A stretch of 24,032 nucleotides of DNA. It comes from Bacillota bacterium (lineage in GTDB: Bacteria > Bacillota > Clostridia > Lachnospirales > Lachnospiraceae). The position numbers and the translations under genes were made by a program. Shown here in pieces: positions 14,640 to 22,652 of the stretch; within the stretch, counting starts at the first letter, position 1; every line of letters begins with the position of its first letter. The notes below the pieces were generated by a model that did no database searches, was not told the origin of the DNA, and saw only the letters and a list, made by a program, of their open reading frames with translations. Location of the stretch: positions 1 through 24,032 of the forward strand of contig JAEWSD010000176.1 in assembly GCA_023398615.1 (NCBI GenBank), given 5' to 3'.

Positions 14640-15982
14640 ATCCATTCCTCCTTCACGTACTTCCAAACCGGATTGTTTATACTTCCGTTAATTTCTTTCG
14701 TAAAGTTTATTACTCCGTCAAATCCGCATAAAGGATGCTTTCTTTCATGATTATGGTCACAGAAGGCAATTCCAAGCTTGTATGCCAGCGGTCTTTCCTT
14801 TACCCCGCCAACCAGAATATCCGCTTTCTTTTCCTTCATGAATTTCTCCAGCTCCGCGGGATTTGCATCATCCAGTATTACGGTATCCTTATTGACCAGG
14901 CTTTCTATGATCTCATAATCATCCTTTTTACCGGTCTGTGTACCGACAACTACCGTTTCCATTCCCATAGAGGAAAACTGCCGTATCAGAGAAATGGCCT
15001 TAAAACCGCCGCCCACATAGATTGCAGCCTTTTTTCCCTCCAGTTTCTTCCGGTAGAGTTTTAGGAAGCTTTCCAGCTTCTCCGTTTCCGCTCCGGTAAA
15101 TTCAATTGCTTTTCGTTTCGCTTCCTCATCCTTCATCGCTTCGGCAATACGGATTAAGGAATTAACGGTATCCTCGATTCCAAAAAAACTTACCTTGATA
15201 TAGGGAATTCCAAGTTCCTCCTCCATCCGCCGGGCAAGGTAGGTGCTTGAGCCTGCGCACTGGACGACATTAAGTGTAGCCGCCGGAGCCTTGATAAGCT
15301 CGGAATAGCTTGCGTCTCCAGTGAAGGAAGAAATGACCGGTATTCCGATTTTGCTCAGATAATCCTTGATGATCCAGAGCTCGCCTGCCAGATTAAAGTC
15401 ACCCAGTATATTAATCCCTTTCCTTTTTGCCTGTTTATGCGGCAATATCAGTTCCATAAGCGCATTGCACGCCATCCGGTATCCGACGGATTTATTGCCG
15501 GAAAATCCGGGGGACTTTACAGGAATAATCCGGATATTATATTTATCAGACATAGCCCTGCAGACCGCGTTTACATCATCACCTATTACCCCGACGATGC
15601 AGGTAGCATAGACAAAGATCAGTTTGGGATTATATTTTTCCGCAACTTCTTCGATCGCGGCGGTTAATTTTTTTTCACCGCCAAAGATAACATCTTTCTC
15701 TCTTAAGTCTGTGGAAAAGCTGTTCCGGTACAGTTCCTCTCCACTGGATAAACTGCCTCTGATATCCCAGGTATAACTGGCACATCCGATCGGCCCATGC
15801 ACAATATGAAAGGCATCCGTTATGGGATTAAGAACTACCCGTGCTCCGCAATATACACAGGCTCTCTGGCTTACGGCACCGGATACACTGTCGGCATCGC
15901 ACTGCATACCGTTTCCGGTACATTCGGACGGCTTTATTAATATAAATCCTTTTCTCTCATCCAGTACGCTTGCATTTCCCAT
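14636..15982 (-). CDS. nifE: FeMo-co scaffold protein NifE
   Basis: 448 residues, paralogue of NifD, forming NifE2N2 that matures NifB-co to FeMo-co. Cluster-ligand regions are visible: RACVYCGARVVLNPITDAFH, HGPIGCASYTWDIRGSLS, VYATCIVGVIGDD, and NVVQCAGSSTYLARRMEEEL for the cofactor-site cysteine region. The NifD cofactor histidine region is absent; the protein ends GFDGVINFTKEINGSINNPV, normal for NifE. Start ATG 15982 with AAAGGAG upstream. It follows nifK by 40 bp and overlaps nifN-B by 4 bp. Confidence 0.95.
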   Translation of the reverse strand: MGNASVLDERKGFILIKPSECTGNGMQCDADSVSGAVSQRACVYCGARVVLNPITDAFHIVHGPIGCASYTWDIRGSLSSGEELYRNSFSTDLREKDVIFGGEKKLTAAIEEVAEKYNPKLIFVYATCIVGVIGDDVNAVCRAMSDKYNIRIIPVKSPGFSGNKSVGYRMACNALMELILPHKQAKRKGINILGDFNLAGELWIIKDYLSKIGIPVISSFTGDASYSELIKAPAATLNVVQCAGSSTYLARRMEEELGIPYIKVSFFGIEDTVNSLIRIAEAMKDEEAKRKAIEFTGAETEKLESFLKLYRKKLEGKKAAIYVGGGFKAISLIRQFSSMGMETVVVGTQTGKKDDYEIIESLVNKDTVILDDANPAELEKFMKEKKADILVGGVKERPLAYKLGIAFCDHNHERKHPLCGFDGVINFTKEINGSINNPVWKYVKEEWI

Positions 15983-16022
15983 ATTAACTCCTTTCCTGAT
16001 ACGGTTTCTTTCTCTGAAACTG

Positions 16023-17387
16023 TTACATTACCATCTCAAAATCTTCTTCATTGCAGTCTCTGTCCTGTCTGTCCATAATTGCATTTGTGATTAATTCGGC
16101 CAGTCTCATCCCTCCCTTATAGCCGACTAACGGCATATAGGAATGGATGTAACGGTCGATAATCGGGAATCCGGCTCTGATAAAAGGGATATCCTCCGCT
16201 CTGGCAATATATTTGCCGTGGGTACCGCCGATGAGTAAATCCACCTTCTCTTCCTTGATCCACTGATGCAATTCATACAGGTCACCGGAGGCTTTTGCCT
16301 TGCAGCCCTCGATGCCGAACTTCGCAAACAGATCCTTTGCCGCCGTTTCGAATGCTTCACCAGGTGTACCCGTCAGCAGATATTTCGGAACCATTCCCAT
16401 CTCCAGCGTAAATTCCGCAAGCGCAAGCACCGTATCCGGATCGCCGAAGATGGCAACCTTCTTATTATAGGTGTAGGGATGGATGTCGACTAATATATCA
16501 ACCAGCTGTCCGCGCTCTTCATCCAGTTCGTAAGGGACTTCTATTTTGGAAAAGCTTTGCAGTGCCATAATATATTCATCCGTCCTGCCGATACCGATTG
16601 GCAGGGGAAGCATCCTGTACGGTACTCCGCATTTCTTTTCCAGAGCATCCGCCGGAGATTCACTTGCAAATTTACCAAAAGCCAGGGTGCCTTGTGCATC
16701 CCCTAAACCAATAATCTCTTCCACAGTAGTTCCGCCCTTCGGATACATTTCAAACTTTCCGGTCATCGGACTGTCCATGACTCCGCTTGTATCAGGCAGC
16801 ATCGTATAGGATACGTTCATGATTGAGGCAATCCTTTTCATTTCCCTCATATCACCGGGGTTAACAAAGCCCGGGATAATATTCACCCTGCCGTTCTTAG
16901 TACCGGAAGATTGTGCCAGATAATTGATGAAGCCGGTAACCATGTTGGCAAAGCCTGTGATATGTGACCCCTTGTAGCTTGGGGTATTCGTGTGAACAAC
17001 ATATTTCCCTTCCGGAATATCCATTCCCTGAATCAATGCACTCAAATCGTCTCCTATCGTTTCCGACAGACAGGTAGTATGCACCGCAATGATCTTGGGA
17101 TTATATATTTCAAAGATATTTTTTACAGCGGTTTTAAGGTTGCTGCCTCCGCCGAATACGGACGCACCTTCCGTAAAGGAGCTTGAGGAAGCCATAGCCG
17201 GATCCTTGAAATGCCTTGTTAAATACATTCTGTGAAATGCACAGCAGCCCTGGGATCCGTGACTGTGCGGCATACATTGATGTACTCCGAGTGCCGCATA
17301 CATGGCGCCTACCGGCTGGCAGGTCTTAGCCGGATTGACTCTCAATGCGCTTCTTTCATAGGATTCCTTTTTCGTATAATCTAACAT
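16023..17387 (-). CDS. nifK: Nitrogenase MoFe protein beta chain NifK
   Basis: 454 residues, the short clostridial form lacking the N-terminal extension of Azotobacter NifK (about 520 residues). P-cluster cysteines are in AKTCQPVGAMYAALGVHQCM, HSHGSQGCCAFHRMY and VHTTCLSETIGDD. It pairs with NifD as the alpha2-beta2 MoFe protein. ATG 17387 overlaps the nifD stop by 7 bp, with GGAGGTGAGG upstream, consistent with coupled 1:1 synthesis. Confidence 0.96.
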   Translation of the reverse strand: MLDYTKKESYERSALRVNPAKTCQPVGAMYAALGVHQCMPHSHGSQGCCAFHRMYLTRHFKDPAMASSSSFTEGASVFGGGSNLKTAVKNIFEIYNPKIIAVHTTCLSETIGDDLSALIQGMDIPEGKYVVHTNTPSYKGSHITGFANMVTGFINYLAQSSGTKNGRVNIIPGFVNPGDMREMKRIASIMNVSYTMLPDTSGVMDSPMTGKFEMYPKGGTTVEEIIGLGDAQGTLAFGKFASESPADALEKKCGVPYRMLPLPIGIGRTDEYIMALQSFSKIEVPYELDEERGQLVDILVDIHPYTYNKKVAIFGDPDTVLALAEFTLEMGMVPKYLLTGTPGEAFETAAKDLFAKFGIEGCKAKASGDLYELHQWIKEEKVDLLIGGTHGKYIARAEDIPFIRAGFPIIDRYIHSYMPLVGYKGGMRLAELITNAIMDRQDRDCNEEDFEMVM

Positions 17388-18979
17388 GTTGCCTCACCTC
17401 CCATTGTACCTTCTAAAATCGGTGCCGTTTTCCACGGGGCCTTCACATAGCTCCATGCAGGTGTATTAATGCCCATCGTGATGTCTCTGGCAAAATTCAC
17501 GGCGCCCCTGAAGCCTGCGTAAGGTCCGCTGTAATCGTAGGAATGCAGCTGCCTGGACAGGATACCGTTTTTCTGGGCAACGAATTTATCCTTAATTCCT
17601 GAGAAAAATATGTCCGGCTTTAATGCTTTCAGGAATTCCTCCGTCTCAAAATGGTTTAAATCGTCTATCATGAAGGAGCCGTCGCTCATTGCCTTTACCA
17701 GGCCGCCGTAATAGCCTATCAGCCCTTCCTCTTTTAATTTGGCAAGGTCCTCCTCGGACAGGAATACGTGGTACTTCTCCGGATCGGGGGTAACGGTGAT
17801 GGATTCAATATTCTTGCTGTCCGCATCAACTTTAATAAACGGCAAGACTTCCCTTCCTTCATAGTCATCCCGGTGGGAGAATTCATATCCTGCCAGTATG
17901 GTCCGGATGCCGAGATCCCTTAAAAGGATCTGGTAATGATGCGATCTGGAACCTCCCACATATAATGCCGCGGTCTTTCCTTTCAGCTTACTCTTATAAT
18001 GCTCGATGTCGTCCTGTACAAGATCCAGTTCATCCGCAATCACTGCCTCCGTCCTTGCCGTCAGTTCCGGATCGTTAAAAAATCTAGCAATATTACGGAG
18101 AGATTCTATCGTACCTTCAATACCGATAAAATTAACTTTCATCCATTGGATTCCGTATTTGGCTTCAAGCATATCCGCAATATAATTGATGGAACGATGG
18201 CATTGCACCAGGCTTAAGTTTGCCTTATGTGCATTCTTCAGGTCCTCAATCTTACTGTCGCCGGTAAAGGTCGATACGATCTCGTAACCGATCCGTTTCA
18301 GGATCCTTTCTATCTCCCAGGCATCACCGCCGATGTTATATTCACCAAGAATATTGATTGCAAACTTAGTCTTGATTTCCCTGTCGCCTTCTCCGACCAC
18401 AAATCTTAAGATCTGGTTATTGGCAATATGATGTCCGGCCGACTGGCTTACTCCCTTATACCCTTCACAGCTGAAGGCGATACATTTTATCCCGTATTCG
18501 GCTTCCGCCCATTTTGCAACGGCATGGATATCATCACCGATAAGGCCTACCGGACAGGTCGAACAGATCAATATGGTTGAGGGATGAAACAGTTCGACTG
18601 CTTCCTCAATGGATTTTTTCAGTTTCTTCTCTCCGCCGAATACGATATCCGGTTCCTGCATATCCGTTGAGAAGCAATATTGCAGGTAATTATCGACGCC
18701 GTCCTCTTTTTTCCCCTTGTGGCGTCTGGTTCCCCAGGCATAGAAGGAACATCCTATCGGTCCGTGCACGATTTGCAGCGCATCCTTGATCGGTCCGAGC
18801 ACAACACCCTTGCAGCCTGCATAGCAGCAGCCGCGGTGGGTCATAATTCCCGGTATTGCACGGACATTTGCCGCTATCTCATTGTTATTATCATTATCAT
18901 TCACCCGGACAATATGGTCCTTACGGTTTTTATATACCTTCGAACTATACTGGTCCAGTACTCTTTCCATTACATTCAT
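17381..18979 (-). CDS. nifD: Nitrogenase MoFe protein alpha chain NifD
   Basis: 532 residues. P-cluster ligand regions are HRGCCYAGCKGVVLGPIKDA, HGPIGCSFYAWGTRRHKGK and STCPVGLIGDD. FeMo-co ligands are Cys260 (LVQCHRSINYI) and His479 (LHSYDYSGPYAGF); GVSQSAGHHIAN carries the conserved Gln and His beside the cofactor. About 50 extra residues near 380-430 (VDADSKNIESITVTPDPEKY and following) match the insert typical of C. pasteurianum NifD. These features mark a molybdenum NifD, not AnfD or VnfD. ATG 18979 is preferred (GGAGG 8 nt upstream); the GTG at 18988 overlaps the ribosome-binding site. 18 bp after nifI2. Confidence 0.96.
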   Translation of the reverse strand: MNVMERVLDQYSSKVYKNRKDHIVRVNDNDNNNEIAANVRAIPGIMTHRGCCYAGCKGVVLGPIKDALQIVHGPIGCSFYAWGTRRHKGKKEDGVDNYLQYCFSTDMQEPDIVFGGEKKLKKSIEEAVELFHPSTILICSTCPVGLIGDDIHAVAKWAEAEYGIKCIAFSCEGYKGVSQSAGHHIANNQILRFVVGEGDREIKTKFAINILGEYNIGGDAWEIERILKRIGYEIVSTFTGDSKIEDLKNAHKANLSLVQCHRSINYIADMLEAKYGIQWMKVNFIGIEGTIESLRNIARFFNDPELTARTEAVIADELDLVQDDIEHYKSKLKGKTAALYVGGSRSHHYQILLRDLGIRTILAGYEFSHRDDYEGREVLPFIKVDADSKNIESITVTPDPEKYHVFLSEEDLAKLKEEGLIGYYGGLVKAMSDGSFMIDDLNHFETEEFLKALKPDIFFSGIKDKFVAQKNGILSRQLHSYDYSGPYAGFRGAVNFARDITMGINTPAWSYVKAPWKTAPILEGTMGGEATC

Positions 18980-18997
18980 GTATGCCACCTCCTGTCA

Positions 18998-19381
18998 TTA
19001 ATATGCTTCCGCGGTTATTTCTCCGTTACGTACATTATAATTCTCGAATATAGGCAATACGAAGATTTTCCCGTCACCGGGATTGCCGGTAGAATTTGCA
19101 TCCATAATGGTATTGATTACCTTATCTACGTCGGAATCCTCTATGATCATCGTAAATACCCTTTTGGAGATCAATCGGGAAGCCTCCGAAAGATATTCTC
19201 CGGTTGAGGATGCCGGTATCTCGCCGGTATCAACAATGGAATACAAAAGATTCATGTCAATCAGCTTTTTCCCTCTTCCCAGCACCTTTCTGCAGGTAAA
19301 GGCCGGTACCCCTGCCGCCGCCAATGCATCCTTCGTAACATTGACTTTATTTTGCCTTATAATTGCCATTACTTCCTTCAT
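18998..19381 (-). CDS. nifI2: PII-family nitrogenase regulator NifI2
   Basis: 127 residues, GlnB-like. KEVMAIIRQNKVNVTKDALA is the first PII strand-helix; KVLGRGKK begins a long T-loop, and TMIIEDSDVDKVINTIMDAN then NPGDGKIFVLPIFENYNVRN form the C-terminal nucleotide-binding core. The longer T-loop separates NifI2 from NifI1. In methanogens the NifI1-NifI2 complex binds NifDK and blocks it when 2-oxoglutarate is low (nitrogen sufficient). Position between nifH and nifD is diagnostic. Start ATG 19381 has AGGAGG; 11 bp after nifI1. Confidence 0.93.
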   Translation of the reverse strand: MKEVMAIIRQNKVNVTKDALAAAGVPAFTCRKVLGRGKKLIDMNLLYSIVDTGEIPASSTGEYLSEASRLISKRVFTMIIEDSDVDKVINTIMDANSTGNPGDGKIFVLPIFENYNVRNGEITAEAY

Positions 19382-19392
19382 AATCAGCCCTC

Positions 19393-19719
19393 CTAAAGAC
19401 CTTTTTTCTTAGTACTGATCGTATAAGCCTCCTCTACCGGGCTTACAAATATCCTGCCGTCACCAAAGTTTCCGTTTTCGCCGGTTCTTGCATACTTCAT
19501 AATAATCTTTACAACATCGTCCTTATCGATATCCTCCACTACCATTAAAAGCATCTCTTTGGGAATCTCATCGTAGTAAACCTCTCCGACTTTAACACCT
19601 TTTTGTTTTCCCCTTCCGAAAACGTCCATCTTTGTGACTGCCGGGTATCCGGCTGAAAGCAGCTCCGAAAGTACTACTCCTACCTTTTCGGGCCTGATGA
19701 TTGCTCTTACTAATAACAT
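19393..19719 (-). CDS. nifI1: PII-family nitrogenase regulator NifI1
   Basis: 108 residues, GlnB-like. LLVRAIIRPEKVGVVLSELL and AVTKMDVFGRGKQKGVKVGE cover the N-terminal core and start of the T-loop; MVVEDIDKDDVVKIIMKYAR and NFGDGRIFVSPVEEAYTIST complete the fold. There is no PROSITE-type uridylylated tyrosine context of GlnB; YYDEIPKEM is the NifI1-type T-loop. Partner of NifI2 in nitrogenase switch-off. Start ATG 19719 with CGGAGGTGG; 29 bp after nifH. Confidence 0.93.
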   Translation of the reverse strand: MLLVRAIIRPEKVGVVLSELLSAGYPAVTKMDVFGRGKQKGVKVGEVYYDEIPKEMLLMVVEDIDKDDVVKIIMKYARTGENGNFGDGRIFVSPVEEAYTISTKKKGL

Positions 19720-19748
19720 AAGTCCACCTCCGTAAATTTGATTGCTCC

Positions 19749-20570
19749 TTAAATATCCATTAACCCATGTTCCATCAATATTTCTTCCAATCTTTCCTGT
19801 TTCATTGGTGTCGGTATCACAAACATGTCATTCTCATCTATTTTTCTTGCCAGTGTCCGGTATTCATCCGCCTGTGCCGCCTCCCGGTCAAAGTTGATTA
19901 CCGTCTTCTTGTTGATCTCAGCCCTCTGTACCATATTATCCCTGGGCACAAAATGTATCATCTGCGTACCGAGCTCCTTTGCAAATGCCTCGACAAGCTC
20001 CGCTTCCCCGTCTACCTTCCTGGAATTGCAGATGATTCCGCCAAGTCTTACTCCTCCTGTCGTCGCATACTTTTGAATACCCTTTGAGATATTGTTGGCA
20101 GCATACAAAGCCATCATCTCCCCGGAAGCAACGATATAGATTTCCTGTGCTTTGCCTTCTCTGATCGGCATCGCAAAACCGCCGCATACAACATCGCCGA
20201 GTACATCGTAAAATACATAATCCAGATCGTCGGTATAGGCGCCAAGCTGTTCCAGCAGGTTGATGGATGTGATGATACCACGGCCCGCACAGCCGACTCC
20301 CGGTTCGGGACCGCCAGATTCTACGCATCGGATATCGGCAAAGCCTCTCTTCATGATATAGTCAAGGTCAATATCCTCCCCTTCCTCACGCAGAGTATCA
20401 AGTACGGTCTTTTGTGCGAGACCGCCGAGAATAAGCCTTGTTGAATCCGCCTTGGGATCACATCCGACAATCATTATATTTTTACCCATTTCGCCTAATC
20501 CTGCCGTTAAATTCTGGGTCGTGGTGGACTTGCCGATTCCGCCCTTTCCGTAAATAGCAACCTGTCTCAT
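19749..20570 (-). CDS. nifH: Nitrogenase iron protein NifH
   Basis: 273 residues, dinitrogenase reductase, which passes electrons to NifDK with ATP hydrolysis. P-loop GKGGIGKSTTTQN; switch regions VGCDPKADSTR and DVLGDVVCGGFAMPIRE; [4Fe-4S] ligands Cys94 (GVGCAGRGIITSI) and Cys129. Arg97, the residue ADP-ribosylated by DraT in some bacteria, is present, but no draT/draG is in the window, while NifI proteins are. ATG 20570 has AAGGAGG 8 nt upstream; a TTG at 20588 precedes that site. First gene of the nif operon. Confidence 0.97.
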   Translation of the reverse strand: MRQVAIYGKGGIGKSTTTQNLTAGLGEMGKNIMIVGCDPKADSTRLILGGLAQKTVLDTLREEGEDIDLDYIMKRGFADIRCVESGGPEPGVGCAGRGIITSINLLEQLGAYTDDLDYVFYDVLGDVVCGGFAMPIREGKAQEIYIVASGEMMALYAANNISKGIQKYATTGGVRLGGIICNSRKVDGEAELVEAFAKELGTQMIHFVPRDNMVQRAEINKKTVINFDREAAQADEYRTLARKIDENDMFVIPTPMKQERLEEILMEHGLMDI

Positions 20571-20694
20571 AATGAATTCCTCCTTCAATTTCGTTTTATA
20601 TCATACAGAAAAGATAATTGACATTACCCCGGCACAGCCCCGCGTTCGGCACGGCCGTTTTACATATGCAACTTCACGCGGATCCCTGTACTGC

Positions 20695-20733
20695 AAAAAA
20701 CGCCACTACTTATCCTGGAATAAGTAATGACGT
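20695..20733 (-). terminator. Intrinsic terminator between modC and nifH, possible nif leader attenuator
   Basis: On the minus strand, arms 20733-20720 and 20713-20700 form a 14 bp stem with a 6-base loop (TCCAGG), followed by TTTTTT. Two pairs are G-U in minus-strand RNA but would be A-C mismatches in plus-strand RNA, so the hairpin is built for minus-strand transcription. It lies about 125 bp before the nifH start and about 70 nt after a promoter-like pair. It either ends modABC transcription or terminates nif transcripts conditionally. Confidence 0.75.
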
Positions 20734-20770
20734 CTCTGTCTTGAAGAGCGCTATCAATTTCTTTGATCAG

Positions 20771-20799
20771 ATTTTATCATCTATACAATTGCTGTTCAA
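20771..20799 (-). promoter_or_regulatory. Candidate sigma-A-type promoter upstream of nifH
   Basis: Minus strand TTGAAC (20799-20794), exactly 17 bp spacer, TAAAAT (20776-20771). A second reading is TTGATG (20807-20802), 16 bp, TATAGA (20785-20780). No -24/-12 (GG-N10-GC) sigma-54 site was seen, in line with clostridial nif genes lacking NifA control. If this drives nifH, the 20695-20733 terminator is inside the leader. Confidence 0.45.
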
Positions 20800-20827
20800 T
20801 GCATCAATTTGTCAATCTTTTTTAAAT

Positions 20828-20873
20828 TGTACCGGTTTTTTACACTATTTTTACCTATTAGTTTACCGGTTTT
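20828..20873. promoter_or_regulatory. Paired TACCGGTTTT boxes upstream of nifH
   Basis: TACCGGTTTT occurs at 20830-20839 and 20864-20873, 34 bp apart and same orientation, in an otherwise AT-rich stretch just upstream of the promoter-like pair. The first lies inside TGT-N11-ACA (20828-20844), the outer geometry of a GlnR/TnrA site but without its full inner consensus. A palindrome TTCCGGAA is nearby at 20881-20888. Candidate operator for nitrogen or molybdenum control. Downstream, in 20589-20694, there is also an imperfect GC-rich direct repeat (GGCACAGCC at 20631, GGCACGGCC at 20648); I see no gene in this interval. Confidence 0.4.
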
Positions 20874-20905
20874 CTATTATTTCCGGAATATTCATTATTT
20901 CAGAT

Positions 20906-21958
20906 TTACTTTAAGAGAAGTAAATGTTTACCGGGTAAAGAGATGAATTCCGGAATCTGCCTGTTTAAAATATTTCCCCAATATTCCTTCGACACCTTCC
21001 ACCATATCCTGCTGCCGGCAGCGTCTTCCCCTGAACGGGCAAGGATAAGATTATTCTCGAAGGGTTCCTCCGAAAATGTATAATAACCGACTGCAAAGGT
21101 ATTCTCTGCCTGCTTGCCGGCACCCGCCCTGATATCATGCGCACGGATGCCGACATATGCGATATCCTCATCAACAAACCGGTCCGTCTTAAGTCTTATA
21201 TCCCAATCCAGGGCTTCCACTTCATAATCCGTAATTTTGTGTGCCCTTGAGATATTCTTGCACCCGGTTAATCTTGCGGCAGCCTCATATACCGGATTTC
21301 TAAACAAAGCCTGAGTATCACCTGCCGTAACAAGCCTGCCTCCTGCAAGAACTGCGGTTTTATCGCAAAACCTGTAGATTTCGTCACGGTTGTGAGATAC
21401 CAGTATGATATCCTTCCCATAGCCGTTCAGGATAGGAAGCAGATCCTGCTGCAATTGCTCCTTCAGAAAGGAATCCAGCGCGGAAAACGGTTCATCAAAC
21501 AGCAACAGCTCCGGCCCGTATGCCAGTATTCTGGCCAAAGCCGCTCTTTGCTGCTGCCCTCCCGACAACTGCATCGGATATCTGTCTTTTAAACCCTGCA
21601 GCTGCAAAAGCCTTATCAGCTTTTCGACAACGATATTCCTGTCCGGATTTTTGCAAATGGCAATACCAATATTCTCACCGACCGTCATATTAGGAAAAAG
21701 CGCATAATTCTGGAACAGATAGCCGATATTGCGCTTTTGCGGCGGCAGGTTGATCTTCTTCTCCGAATCAAACAAAACCCTGCCGTTCAGGACGATTTTC
21801 CCCCGGTCCGGCTTCTCGATTCCCGCGATACACTTAAGTGTCATGCTTTTTCCGCAGCCGGACGCACCTAAAATTCCCAGGCATTGCCCGGCATGCTCAA
21901 GCCTTACCTTAAGATAAAATCCCTTATATCTCTTTTCTATCTCTGCGTAAAAACTCAT
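20906..21958 (-). CDS. modC: Molybdate ABC transporter ATP-binding protein ModC
   Basis: About 350 residues. Walker A GASGCGKSMT, signature LSGGQQQRAALARILA, Walker B LLLFDEPFSALDSF and the switch histidine (ILVSHNRDEIYRF) make an intact ABC ATPase. The C-terminal part (YVGIRAHDIRAG and on) is a TOBE-like regulatory domain as in ModC/CysA-type importers. It energises ModB. ATG 21958 is chosen because GAGGG lies 7 nt upstream; the gene then overlaps the modB end by 35 bp. A farther start at 22000 lacks such support. Confidence 0.9.
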   Translation of the reverse strand: MSFYAEIEKRYKGFYLKVRLEHAGQCLGILGASGCGKSMTLKCIAGIEKPDRGKIVLNGRVLFDSEKKINLPPQKRNIGYLFQNYALFPNMTVGENIGIAICKNPDRNIVVEKLIRLLQLQGLKDRYPMQLSGGQQQRAALARILAYGPELLLFDEPFSALDSFLKEQLQQDLLPILNGYGKDIILVSHNRDEIYRFCDKTAVLAGGRLVTAGDTQALFRNPVYEAAARLTGCKNISRAHKITDYEVEALDWDIRLKTDRFVDEDIAYVGIRAHDIRAGAGKQAENTFAVGYYTFSEEPFENNLILARSGEDAAGSRIWWKVSKEYWGNILNRQIPEFISLPGKHLLLLK

Positions 21959-22634
21959 CAGCATTCCCTCTTCGCATGTATTTTCGGCCTGCTTCGGCAA
22001 ACAGATTGATTAATGACACCGAAAGAAAGGCTATCAGAACGATAACAGCGACCCATAAAGCCGCTTCTCCCATTTTGCTTCCCTGAACTGCCATATATAT
22101 CGCCACCGGCATTGTCTGGGTCAGCTTCGGAATATTTCCCGCAATCATAAGTGTGGCTCCGAATTCGCCTAACGCTCTGGCAAAGGATAATATTCCGCCC
22201 GATGCGACACCGGGCAGTGCAAGCGGCATGATGACCTTCCAGAATATCTTTGCTTCAGACATGCCCAGCGTCCTTCCAGCATAGATCAGGTTCCTGTCCA
22301 CCTGTTCAAATGCCCCTCTGGCAGAACGGTACATTAACGGAAAGGAAATGACCACTGCGGCTATTACGGCGGCTTTCCACGTAAAAACCACCTCTAACCC
22401 GATTTCCGACAGGAAGCCTCCCACGATCCCCTTTCTCCCGAACAGGACCAGAAGGAAGAAACCCGCCACCGTCGGCGGCAGAACAAGCGGCAGGGTCAGC
22501 AGGCCGTCAACGATCCAGGAAAATCTGCTGTCCGCCCTTACTACCTTCTGTGCGGCATAAATCCCCAGGAAAAATGTGATAACGGTCGACAGTACCGCTG
22601 TTTTCATCGATATGAAGAATGGCGACCAATCCAT
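21924..22634 (-). CDS. modB: Molybdate ABC transporter permease ModB
   Basis: 236 residues, about five to six transmembrane helices. The EAA loop that contacts ModC is AGRTLGMSEAKIFWKVIMPL followed by ALPGVASGGILSFARALGEF, matching ModB permeases, and LPLVLPPTVAGFFLLVLFG is a typical ModB/CysT segment. ATG 22634 follows GGGGAGG, 18 bp after modA. Confidence 0.92.
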   Translation of the reverse strand: MDWSPFFISMKTAVLSTVITFFLGIYAAQKVVRADSRFSWIVDGLLTLPLVLPPTVAGFFLLVLFGRKGIVGGFLSEIGLEVVFTWKAAVIAAVVISFPLMYRSARGAFEQVDRNLIYAGRTLGMSEAKIFWKVIMPLALPGVASGGILSFARALGEFGATLMIAGNIPKLTQTMPVAIYMAVQGSKMGEAALWVAVIVLIAFLSVSLINLFAEAGRKYMRRGNADEFLRRDRKEI

Positions 22635-22652
22635 AACCGTTTCCTCCCCATT

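Noticed and set aside
17381..18979. Possibility that NifD is an iron-only or vanadium alpha chain (AnfD/VnfD), given the AnfO-like neighbour
   Set aside because: There is no anfG/vnfG between the D and K genes, the insert and motifs match clostridial Mo NifD, and molybdate transport genes adjoin.
19749..20570. DraT/DraG control of NifH through the conserved arginine
   Set aside because: The arginine is universal in NifH, and no draT or draG lies in the window; the NifI pair is the better-supported switch.
20589..20905. Sigma-54 promoter for nifH
   Set aside because: The nearest candidate, TGGCGTTTTTTGCA near 20693-20706, has 8 rather than 10 bases between GG and GC and is part of the terminator tail.
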